From Acidobacteriota bacterium (GTDB lineage: Bacteria; Acidobacteriota; Terriglobia; Terriglobales; Acidobacteriaceae): a DNA stretch of 6,744 nt. The notes below the pieces were generated by a model that did no database searches, had not been told where the DNA came from, and saw only the letters and a program-made list of their open reading frames with translations. The translations under genes were made by a program, and so were the position numbers. This document shows, in pieces, positions 1 through 6,716 of this stretch. The DNA lies in contig JAKAAZ010000192.1 of the NCBI GenBank assembly GCA_021802085.1, forward strand, positions 1-6,744. Direction: 5' to 3'. How positions within the stretch are numbered: position 1 is the stretch's first letter; each line of letters begins with the position of its first letter.

Positions 1-417
1 CCTCCCGCACAGTATTCCCAAACTCTGGCGACAAGTGGGAAACCGAAACAATCAAACGTAAATCGACTTCGGAATGGACCTCCAGGTCGCGCAACGGCCA
101 GTACAGGTGGCTGCAATCCGCGCGCGAAGTAGTGATCACAGCGATCTTTCACTTCTCGGTCATGATGACCAGCCACAGGTTCAGAATGTTTTGCATCCAG
201 CGATGCGCTGGGACGGTATTCCGGAACGAGACGTTCGATGCACAACTGTCCTGCACGCAGTGGGCTGTTTTGACCGGAATGCAAAAACCGTCCGACACAT
301 TCATTCCTGTCAATTTCACTTTGAACAGCAGTTCTGCGATGTTTGCTTCTATTTTCTATCTTGTAGACTAAAGAAGGACAGCTTCAATCGTGGCGAACCG
401 AGGTAAGTCGTATTTCC
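1..417. other. Upstream region without a supportable gene
   Basis: No convincing gene is seen here. On the + strand two overlapping frames stay open for much of the stretch (frame 3 from base 3 to 371, frame 2 from 74 to 406). Their translations are rich in Phe, Cys, Met and His, match no family I know and have no good ribosome binding site, so I treat them as chance openings. On the - strand a 51-codon frame (304 down to 149, ATG start) has somewhat better third-position GC but no Shine-Dalgarno and no recognised product. The stretch contains a perfect 6+1+6 palindrome at 158-170 and the AT-richer sequence around 340-375 that probably holds the promoter of the downstream operon. I could not fix -35 and -10 boxes with acceptable spacing. 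The left edge may include the tail of a gene lying outside the window. Confidence 0.5.
158..170. repeat. Perfect 13-bp palindrome (GGTCAT-G-ATGACC)
   Basis: The arms GGTCAT and ATGACC are exact reverse complements around a single G. The symmetry would suit a dimeric DNA-binding protein. It lies about 250 bases upstream of the large secreted-protein gene, which is far for an operator of that gene, and no second copy is seen in the window. It may be a chance palindrome. Confidence 0.2.
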
Positions 418-3400
418 ATGCTTCCACGCATCCGGATGGCTCAGGTTCTCGCCCTTTGTTTTCTCGTCTCCTCGGTTGCCTGGGGCGAAGTTGATACCCA
501 TACCACGCAGACGGACGCCATCCAGCTGAACAATCTTGGCGTGGCGTACATGAATCAGCAGAACTTTGCCAAAGCCGAACAGCTATTTGTGGCGGCGATC
601 CAGAAAGATCCCACTTTGCTGGTTGCGCAATTGAATCAGGGAATCGCGCTGCTCAACTCCCAACAACTTTCGCAGGCGAGCATGGTTTTGCGACGGGTGA
701 TCGAGCAGTACCCGAAGAACACCGCCGCCTGGTACAACCTAGGTTTGGTTGCGCGCAAAAGCGGCAACACGCAGGAAACGATCGAGGATTTCAAGCGTGT
801 CGTGCTGCTGGACCCGAACGATGCGGATGCTCACTACCTGCTGGGCAGCGGCTACCAGCAAAGCAAGGACTATCAAGATGCAATCCTAGAGTTTCAGCGG
901 GCATTGCAGTTGAATCCGCTGCATGCTTCGGCGGAGTTCGGACTGGCGCGGGCCCATCAGCAGGTCGGAATGTTGGACCTCGCAAAACAGGACTTCCAGC
1001 GTTTCCAGACTATCACCAGCGAAAAGCTGGGCTCTCCCATGACCATCTCGTACGGGGAAATGGGCCACCATTCCATGGCACAGTCGATCCATGTAGCGGA
1101 GCCGGAAGTCGCCCCCATGATTCCTGTCCGCTTCGTGCGCGCGCCGATCGGCGACGATTCGCAACCTTCGTCGACCGTTGCCGAACCGAGCGAAGACGAA
1201 GCCGGCGGCGGCGCCTGCATGGTGGATCTATTTGGCGACGGGAAAACCGATCTCATCTCCCTGGATGAAGGCGCGCACGCCATTCACGCCTATCGCAATC
1301 TGGGCGGCGGCCGTTTTGAAGAGGTCCCTCCCAGCCAGACAGGGCTGGACCTGAGTGGCCACGCGATCGCCTGCACGGTGGGCGATTTCGACAACGACGG
1401 GCTTCCTGACATCGCGATTTCGCTGCTGGATCGCGTTACACTTTTCAGAAATCTCGGCCACGGAAAATTCTCCGATGTAACCAAATCCGTCGGCATTACA
1501 ACGAACAACCAGCCTGCGGGCCTCACCTTTGTGGACTACGACCACGACGGCGACCTCGACCTCTTTGTTACTGGAAAACCAGTGACTGGCGCGGACGCTC
1601 CAAATGTTTTGTGGCGCAACAATGGCAACCAGACATTTACCAGATGGACCGGTCCGACTAGGCTTGCTGGGCACGGAAACACCAGCAACGTCACCCTTTC
1701 CGACCTGAACAATGACCGCGCGGTCGATCTGCTCGTCACCGGTTCCGGACCGGCCCCAATCTTTTTTGCCAATCCTCGTGAAGGCGCGTTTCCTGCCTCG
1801 CCACTCTTCAGCGACACCAACCTGCCTCCCACGAATGGGGTCTACGTTTTCGACTTCAACAAAGACGGCTGGATGGATGTCGCGCTGACGCATACCGGCG
1901 CGCCTGGGATTACTCTGTGGCGCAACGTCGATGGAAAGCGCTTTGAACGTGTCCCGCTGCCGATCGCGGACACCACACGTGGTTGGGGACTGACCGCCAT
2001 CGACATCGATAACGACGGCTGGATCGACCTGGCCGTGCTGGTGGACACCGCGCATGGCCCCGAACTACGAGTGCTGCGCAACCTGGGGCCGCGAGGATTT
2101 CAAGACGTAACGAAAGCTGTGGGGCTTGCCAACCTGAAGCTCGATCATCCGCGCGCGCTGCTTGCCGGCGATGTCGACGGTGACGGCGACGCGGATCTGG
2201 TCGTTACTCAATTGCACGGGCCTCCGCTCTTGCTGCGCAACGACGGCGGAAACAAGAACCATTGGGTGCGGCTGTCGTTCCGCGGCCTGGCCGACAACAA
2301 ATCCGCGCTGGGAACCAAGGTAGAAATCTTTTCCGGCAACCTTTGGCAGAAGTGGGAGATTGCTGGGGCCACCGGATACATGGGCCAAGGTTCGCCGGAA
2401 ATTCTGGCCGGCCTGGGCAGCCGCGCGCATGTGGACATTGTGCGCATGTTGTGGCCCACCGGCGTCCTGCAGGATGAACTCAAGGTCCCCGCCGATACAT
2501 TCACGCCGCTGGATGAAATCGATCGCCGGGGAAGCTCCTGCCCGGTGCTGTTCGCCTGGGACGGAAAAAAATATCGGTTCGTCACCGACGTTATCGGCGC
2601 AGCCGTCGTGGGACATTGGGTTTCTCCGACCTCCAGAAATATTCCCGATCCCGATGAATGGATTAAAGTCGCAGGGAGCCAACTGAAGCCGCATAACGGC
2701 TACCTGAGCCTGCGCTTCGGCGAGCCGATGGAAGAAGTTAACTTTATCGATCAACTGCGCCTGGTCGCCATCGATCATCCTGCCGGGACTGAAGTCTACC
2801 CGAACGAGCGATTCCTCGAAGCACCACCATTTCCTTCGGGCAGAGTGATTGTCAGCAGCGCGGCGCGTCCTGTATTGGCGGCGTGGAACGATCATGGAGA
2901 AGATGTTCGCAGTGTCCTGCTCGATCGCGACCATCGCTATGTGCACGACTTCACCAACCTTCCCTTTGCGGGCTTCGCCAATTCGCACGCGCTCACGTTC
3001 GACATCGGCCAATGGACGGCGCGGCGCCCGCTGCGGCTGCTGCTGCACGGCTACGTGGAGTACTTCAGCGCATCGTCCATGTATGCGGCCTGGCAGGCCG
3101 GGTTGAAGCCGGAGCCGCCCGTCCTGCAAGCGCAGATGGCGGACGGAAGCTGGAAAACGATTCTTCCGGACATGGGTTTCCCCGCTGGCCTGCCGCGCAC
3201 GATCACGGTCGACCTGACGGGCAAGCTGCCGCCGGAAACGCGGCGATTGCGCATCGTCACCAACCTGCAGATTTACTGGGACCAGGTTTTGGTGGATAAC
3301 GGACCGGATAGGGCCAGCGAAATCCGCTCAACGGAATTGCCGCTGGCGCTCTCCACTTTGGAATTTCGCGGCTACCCGCAGCAGATCGAACAGAAAAGTC

Positions 3401-3903
3401 CCGGTGATTTGACGTATCGCTACGACCGCATCAGCGCGACCGGCCCCTTCGCTCGCCAGCGCGGAGAATACACGCACTACGGCGACGTCACGCCGTTGCT
3501 GAAGACTGTCGACAATCACTTCGTCATCTTCGGCAGTGGAGAAGATATCGACGCGGAATTCAGTGCGGCCACACTGCCGCCGTTGCCTGCCAACTGGAAG
3601 CGCGACTACTTCTTCTACGCCAACGGCTACGTCAAAGACATGGATTTTTACGAGGCATCTCCGTTCACCGTGAATGAGATGCCATTTCACGGCATGAAGT
3701 CCTACCCGTATTCCAGTCCGATGTCGTATCCGACGAACCCCACAGCTCTGCGATACCGCCTGCAATGGAATGACCGATTCAACTCCGGCGAAGGCACACA
3801 TGAGTACCGTTTCCACTACCTGCCGGCAAACTCCACGCCCATCGATCCTGTTCCTGCGGCTCACGTCGCGTCACACATCTCAGATATTCAGGACGCGAAT
3901 TGA
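418..3903 (+). CDS. Secreted TPR / FG-GAP (VCBS) / ASPIC-UnbV protein, CRTAC1-like
   Basis: A 1161-residue exported protein of unknown exact role. The start at ATG 418 is chosen because an in-frame TAG at 364 has no start codon after it and GAGGT lies at 400-404. That spacing, 13 bases, is long; ATG 436 is the alternative. Residues 1-23 form a signal peptide (Arg4 and Arg6, hydrophobic 8-20, cleavage probably after AWG). Residues 34-203 are five 34-residue TPRs. Seven Asp-rich calcium-loop repeats start at residues 270, 323, 373, 429, 479, 529 and 585, spaced 50-56 apart, as expected for a seven-bladed FG-GAP propeller. Loops 1 (DLFGDGKTD) and 4 (DLNNDRAVD) are degenerate. Residues 614-682 fit ASPIC/UnbV, ending in the typical WPTG. 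Residues 708-1161 form a further module that I recall from acidobacterial relatives but that has no named function; it starts near CPVLFAWDGKKYRF and has no membrane segment. TPRs suggest protein binding and the propeller suggests ligand or protein binding outside the cytoplasm. The gene is intact and overlaps the amidase gene by four bases. Confidence 0.88.
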   Translation: MLPRIRMAQVLALCFLVSSVAWGEVDTHTTQTDAIQLNNLGVAYMNQQNFAKAEQLFVAAIQKDPTLLVAQLNQGIALLNSQQLSQASMVLRRVIEQYPKNTAAWYNLGLVARKSGNTQETIEDFKRVVLLDPNDADAHYLLGSGYQQSKDYQDAILEFQRALQLNPLHASAEFGLARAHQQVGMLDLAKQDFQRFQTITSEKLGSPMTISYGEMGHHSMAQSIHVAEPEVAPMIPVRFVRAPIGDDSQPSSTVAEPSEDEAGGGACMVDLFGDGKTDLISLDEGAHAIHAYRNLGGGRFEEVPPSQTGLDLSGHAIACTVGDFDNDGLPDIAISLLDRVTLFRNLGHGKFSDVTKSVGITTNNQPAGLTFVDYDHDGDLDLFVTGKPVTGADAPNVLWRNNGNQTFTRWTGPTRLAGHGNTSNVTLSDLNNDRAVDLLVTGSGPAPIFFANPREGAFPASPLFSDTNLPPTNGVYVFDFNKDGWMDVALTHTGAPGITLWRNVDGKRFERVPLPIADTTRGWGLTAIDIDNDGWIDLAVLVDTAHGPELRVLRNLGPRGFQDVTKAVGLANLKLDHPRALLAGDVDGDGDADLVVTQLHGPPLLLRNDGGNKNHWVRLSFRGLADNKSALGTKVEIFSGNLWQKWEIAGATGYMGQGSPEILAGLGSRAHVDIVRMLWPTGVLQDELKVPADTFTPLDEIDRRGSSCPVLFAWDGKKYRFVTDVIGAAVVGHWVSPTSRNIPDPDEWIKVAGSQLKPHNGYLSLRFGEPMEEVNFIDQLRLVAIDHPAGTEVYPNERFLEAPPFPSGRVIVSSAARPVLAAWNDHGEDVRSVLLDRDHRYVHDFTNLPFAGFANSHALTFDIGQWTARRPLRLLLHGYVEYFSASSMYAAWQAGLKPEPPVLQAQMADGSWKTILPDMGFPAGLPRTITVDLTGKLPPETRRLRIVTNLQIYWDQVLVDNGPDRASEIRSTELPLALSTLEFRGYPQQIEQKSPGDLTYRYDRISATGPFARQRGEYTHYGDVTPLLKTVDNHFVIFGSGEDIDAEFSAATLPPLPANWKRDYFFYANGYVKDMDFYEASPFTVNEMPFHGMKSYPYSSPMSYPTNPTALRYRLQWNDRFNSGEGTHEYRFHYLPANSTPIDPVPAAHVASHISDIQDAN
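3890..3903 (+). promoter_or_regulatory. Stop/start overlap TTGA with Shine-Dalgarno, translational coupling
   Basis: AGGA at 3890-3893 lies six bases before TTG at 3900-3902. This TTG shares bases with the TGA stop (3901-3903) of the upstream gene. The TTG is chosen as the amidase start because the following residues, SAVEQLALLRAEKISPLELA, are the usual amidase N-terminal helix and no later Met would keep it. The overlap implies that ribosomes ending the large gene restart on the amidase, so the two are expressed together. Confidence 0.75.
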
Positions 3904-5333
3904 GCCAGCTCACGCTGCTGTCCGCGGTCGAACAGCTTGCCTTGCTCCGTGCAGAAAAAATCTCGCCGCTGGAACTGGCCGAGGAACACTTCCAGAAAAT
4001 CAAGCGCCTGAATCCGTGCCTGAATGCAATCGTCAACTTCACCGAACTCGACGCAGAGCGCATCCGCGCACAGGCACGCGCGTTGATGACCGCAAGCGGT
4101 CCACGCGGCCCGCTGTACGGGCTGCCGATGACCATCAAGTCTTCGATCGCAACTGCCGGACTCCCCTGCGAAGTGGGCAGCCTGTTGCGGCAAGGCATCG
4201 TGGCGGAGAAAGATGCGATTGTTGTCTCCCGCGTACGCCAGGCCGGCGCCAACATTCTGGGTGCCACGAATTGTCCAGAATTTCTGATGGCGTATGAAAC
4301 CGACAATCGCCTCCACGGTCAAACGCGCAATCCATGGGACCTCGACTTTACCTCCGGCGGATCCAGTGGCGGCGAATCCGCGGCAATTGCCTCTGGCATG
4401 TCGGCATCCGGCCTTGGCAGCGATAGCGGCGGCTCCGTACGTACACCAGCCCACTTCACGGGCATCTGCAGCCTGAAGCCAACGCCAGGACGCATTCCCG
4501 CAACCGGCCACGAGCCACCCTGTGTCGGGCCGTTTTCCATCCTCGGCGCCATCGGACCCATGGCTCGCACCATGCAGGATGTCCGCCTCCTGTTCGAAAC
4601 GCTTTGCAGCCCTGCTCCAACCGACCCCGTCAGCCCGCCGGTCGCGCTGCGGCACATCAGCAGAAGCGAATTGAAGCAAATTTCGATCGGCTATTTTGAG
4701 GACGATGGCCTTGTGCCCGTCACCCCGGAGACACGCCTCGCCGTCCACGCGGCGGTTCAGGTTCTGAAAGAACAGGGATTTTCTGTCCGGCCATTTCGCC
4801 CCGCCGTATTGGAGGCGGCGCGAAAACTCTGGTGGATATTCTTCGTGCGCTGCGGAGCAATGTTTCTCGAACCGCTTGTCGCCGACCGCCGCGAACAACT
4901 CAGCCCGGTGCTGCTCGACTTCCTTTCCATTGCGCATCAAGAACCACCACTGGGCGGAGAGGAATTGCTGCAAGCATGGGCGGATTTCGACGTGGTGCGA
5001 GGTCAGTTGCTGCGGGAGATGCAGCCGTTCCCCGTGCTACTTTGTCCCGTGTGCGCCATCCCGGCCTTTCGCCATGGCGAGCGCTCCTGGGTAGTCGATG
5101 GCCAGCGCGTCGACTATCTCGACGCCATGCGGTACACCCAATGGTTTAACTTGCTGGGAGCACCGGCAGCCGTCGTTCCAATCGGCAGGTCCCCCGAAGG
5201 ATTGCCGATTGGCGTGCAAGTGGCAGGACGTCCCTTCGAGGATGAAATCGTTCTGGAGATCGCAACCGCGATCGACAAAGAATTTGGATTCGTGCCGCCA
5301 CCTTTTCTTGAGACCACCCCTCAGCCCGGCTGA
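3900..5333 (+). CDS. Amidase-signature family hydrolase (FAAH-like)
   Basis: A 477-residue amide hydrolase of the amidase signature family, which cleaves carboxylic amides to acid plus ammonia or amine. The length is typical of stand-alone members. The catalytic triad is visible: Lys80 in GLPMTIKSS, the cis-Ser155 in TSGGSSGGES, and nucleophile Ser179 in GLGSDSGGSVRTP. The spacings (75 and 24 residues) equal those of fatty acid amide hydrolase (Lys142, Ser217, Ser241). The block continues with GICSLKPTPGRIP, and the C-terminus has the expected NLLGAPAAVVPIG and LPIGVQVAGRPFED. There is no signal peptide or membrane helix, so it is probably cytoplasmic. GatA is unlikely: no gatB or gatC lies nearby and the closest resemblance I see is to FAAH-like amidases. 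The substrate cannot be deduced. Translation starts at TTG inside the upstream stop codon, so the enzyme is made with the secreted TPR/propeller protein. The frame is intact, without visible lesions. Confidence 0.92.
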   Translation: MSQLTLLSAVEQLALLRAEKISPLELAEEHFQKIKRLNPCLNAIVNFTELDAERIRAQARALMTASGPRGPLYGLPMTIKSSIATAGLPCEVGSLLRQGIVAEKDAIVVSRVRQAGANILGATNCPEFLMAYETDNRLHGQTRNPWDLDFTSGGSSGGESAAIASGMSASGLGSDSGGSVRTPAHFTGICSLKPTPGRIPATGHEPPCVGPFSILGAIGPMARTMQDVRLLFETLCSPAPTDPVSPPVALRHISRSELKQISIGYFEDDGLVPVTPETRLAVHAAVQVLKEQGFSVRPFRPAVLEAARKLWWIFFVRCGAMFLEPLVADRREQLSPVLLDFLSIAHQEPPLGGEELLQAWADFDVVRGQLLREMQPFPVLLCPVCAIPAFRHGERSWVVDGQRVDYLDAMRYTQWFNLLGAPAAVVPIGRSPEGLPIGVQVAGRPFEDEIVLEIATAIDKEFGFVPPPFLETTPQPG

Positions 5334-5346
5334 GCGTGCGGCCGGG
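5325..5346 (+). terminator. Weak hairpin at the end of the amidase gene
   Basis: CCCGGC at 5325-5330 and GCCGGG at 5341-5346 are exact reverse complements around a ten-base loop that contains the TGA stop at 5331-5333. No T-run follows (TAAACGGCG comes next), so this is not a classical intrinsic terminator. It could assist Rho-dependent ending or protect the 3' end of the mRNA, or it may be chance in GC-rich sequence. Confidence 0.25.
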
Positions 5347-5415
5347 TAAACGGCGAACGGCAAGGCTTCTGAGCTATGTCCGGGACAGGGAAGCCGGAAT
5401 TGCCAGAAGGGGAAT

Positions 5416-5447
5416 TGAACAGAGGAGTCTAGCCTTTATACTGTTCA
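5416..5447 (-). repeat. Inverted repeat at the 3' end of the IS4-type transposase remnant
   Basis: TGAACAG at 5416-5422 and CTGTTCA at 5441-5447 are a perfect 7-bp inverted repeat. The inner part adds AGG 5423-5425 with CCT 5433-5435 after a five-base bulge. The inner arm includes the TGA stop of the transposase remnant on the - strand. It may be the element's own transcription stop or the base of a hairpin keeping outside transcripts out, but there is no clear T-run. It could also be mistaken for an IS terminal repeat; I cannot test that because the other end of the element is lost. Confidence 0.3.
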
Positions 5448-6620
5448 TTTAAGCATCCTGATGGCCATGCGTATGTTGATCGGGGGCAGTGGCTTGACGT
5501 GACGCGAGCGGAGGGAAAAGTTGCTCATCTTTCGCTTGACGCCGCGGAGATTGCGGCGGTTGCGGCTGGACACGACGCGCTCCTCAAGAACCTCGTCGAG
5601 CACGGTTTTATGAAATGCATTCCTCTGCCGAGGGGGGAATAGCGGCGGAGACTGCCAGTTTGCGGCGCACCACGTGCACGGCGTGCAGGAAGGAGAGCCG
5701 GTCGGGGTCTTCGTCGGCCTGGGCCTTGTCCGCATCGAGGATAGTGGTCGCCAGCCGATAGATCGGCTCGGAGCCCGCGATGCCCTCCAGGCGGTACTCG
5801 ATCACCCGCAGGGCTTGCCCGTTGGTTTTGTGCCGCCAGTCCCGCTCGGAAGGATACACGCGGCTCAAATACGAGCCATCGGGCAGAGGCGTTTCCGCAG
5901 CCATGCGCATGTTCTTCTTCATTCGCCACAGCAGGTCCGCGCCTGTTCCCCGCGCCAGTCGCCATACCTCGAAGCCAAAGAAATTTCGGTCAGCCAGACA
6001 AAGCATGCCCTTTCCCAGACGCGGGAGCACCGCTTTGGCCAGCGCGATCTCGCCCACCCGGTAACCCTCCATCTGGCTGCCAAACAGCACGTGGGTACCG
6101 TTCTCCACCAGGGATACAAAACGAACCTGCGGATAGGCGCTGGCCCCGCGACTGGCGCCTGGGCGTCCGAACGCATCTTCGTTCGCCTTCTCGTCGGCCA
6201 CATCGAAGGTGCTGCCATCCAGGCTTACCAGCCGCCAGTTCCGATACCATGCGCCCCGCGTGCTGCCGACCGCCACAGGCTTGACCAACTTGTCATGCAA
6301 TTGCCACAGCGGCTCCCAGCCCAGCAGCGTCCGGGCCTGCGAGATGCCCGACTTGCCCGCCACGCGCACTCCGGCCGATGGATCGCGCAGCCACTGCACC
6401 GCTTCCAGCAGGCAACGCAATACCTCGCGATAGGACGACTGCATGTACAGCGCCAGGGCAATGACGTAATAGACCACCACCTGGGCTGGCAGGTCACGAT
6501 GACGAATGCTGGCCGTTCCCGTCTTCGAAAGCACCGCCCCAATGGTGGAAAGCCCCTGATCCGTGGATAACATTGCGTTCAAGTTGATGCGATATCCAGA
6601 AAGCCGCGTGGAGTGGCAGG
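5445..6620 (-). mobile_element. Remnant of an IS4-family insertion sequence (minimum extent)
   Basis: The extent given is that of recognisable transposase coding sequence. The promoter-proximal end is cut off where the IS256-type end begins, about 6621. The distal boundary lies somewhere between the amidase stop (5333) and 5445 and cannot be placed, because the matching terminal inverted repeat has been lost. No target-site duplication can be assessed for the same reason. The element is non-autonomous given the state of its transposase. Confidence 0.7.
5445..6620 (-). pseudogene. Decayed IS4-family transposase (5' truncated, internal deletion, frameshift)
   Basis: Reading on the - strand, the N-terminal IS4 domain is clear (LPAQVVVYYVIALALYMQSS, then EVLRCLLEAVQWL). 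The first two catalytic Asp follow: LDGSTFDVADE with Asp codon 6219-6217, and LADRNFFGFEVWRL with Asp codon 5991-5989. In relatives as I recall them, YRL-TTILD leads into a segment with the YREK motif (YxERWExE) and the third catalytic residue, Glu. Here LDADKAQ joins directly to ADEDPDRLSFLHAV near 5715-5730, so roughly 60-80 codons are missing in frame and catalysis should be lost. After IPPSAEE (5621) a one-base insertion, best placed at A5619, sends the frame to a TAA at 5608-5610. The other frame continues with AFHKTVLDEVLEERVVSS and RGVKRKMSNF to a TGA at 5445-5447. The true start is gone. An open frame continues to 6699, but codons beyond about 6620 are antisense of the neighbouring IS end; ATG 6573-6571 lacks a ribosome binding site. 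Confidence 0.85.
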
Positions 6621-6653
6621 GGTGACGTAACTTCGATTGTGTAAAAGGCAGGA

Positions 6654-6716
6654 GGGTGTAAGTTGGCTTTGGCCTGAGAAGCTGAAAGCCATTTCTCAAA
6701 AAGGAGACTTACACCC
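6654..6716 (+). promoter_or_regulatory. Structured leader enclosing the Shine-Dalgarno of the IS256-type transposase
   Basis: GGGTGTAAGT (6654-6663) and ACTTACACCC (6707-6716) form a perfect 10-bp stem whose last base touches the ATG at 6717. Directly inside it, TGGCTTT (6664-6670) pairs with AAAGCCA (6685-6691) over a 14-base loop. The two stems are continuous on the 5' side; on the 3' side a 15-base bulge (6692-6706) carries the Shine-Dalgarno AAGGAG at 6701-6706. The start codon sits at the foot of the long stem, so folding could limit ribosome access. I infer translational control of transposase; only the pairing is seen. Confidence 0.5.

Noticed and set aside
323..334. GAAC-N4-GTTC, resembling a Gram-positive type LexA (Cheo) box upstream of the large gene
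   Set aside because: Flanking bases do not fit the full consensus, no SOS gene follows, and a motif with eight fixed bases can easily occur by chance.
74..406. Two overlapping + strand open frames (74-406 and 132-371)
   Set aside because: Both lack a ribosome binding site, have compositions unlike the neighbouring genes and match no known family. Two frames open together suggests a local lack of stops, not coding.
1228..2055. Long - strand open frame (275 codons) inside the propeller gene
   Set aside because: It is the mirror of the Asp-rich FG-GAP codons (GAC/GTC repeats) and has no recognisable domain; the + strand frame has a full domain set.
1225..2238. Short Asp-codon repeats as a possible CRISPR or tandem DNA repeat
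   Set aside because: The similarity is at protein level (DxDxDG loops) with variable spacing of 50-56 codons and divergent DNA; no conserved repeat-spacer pattern.
2065..3129. Long - strand open frame (354 codons) inside the large gene
   Set aside because: GC-rich antisense opening opposite a clearly coding strand; no motifs or start signals.
3888..4973. Long - strand open frame (361 codons) opposite the amidase gene
   Set aside because: The + strand carries an intact amidase with all catalytic motifs; the antisense product is unrecognisable.
5674..6570. 298-codon + strand open frame through the IS4-type remnant
   Set aside because: It is the antisense of the recognisable transposase sequence and lacks any domain of its own.
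6621..6699. N-terminal extension of the IS4-type transposase open frame up to ATG 6699
   Set aside because: These codons are antisense of the IS256-type end and leader; family similarity begins only below about 6620.
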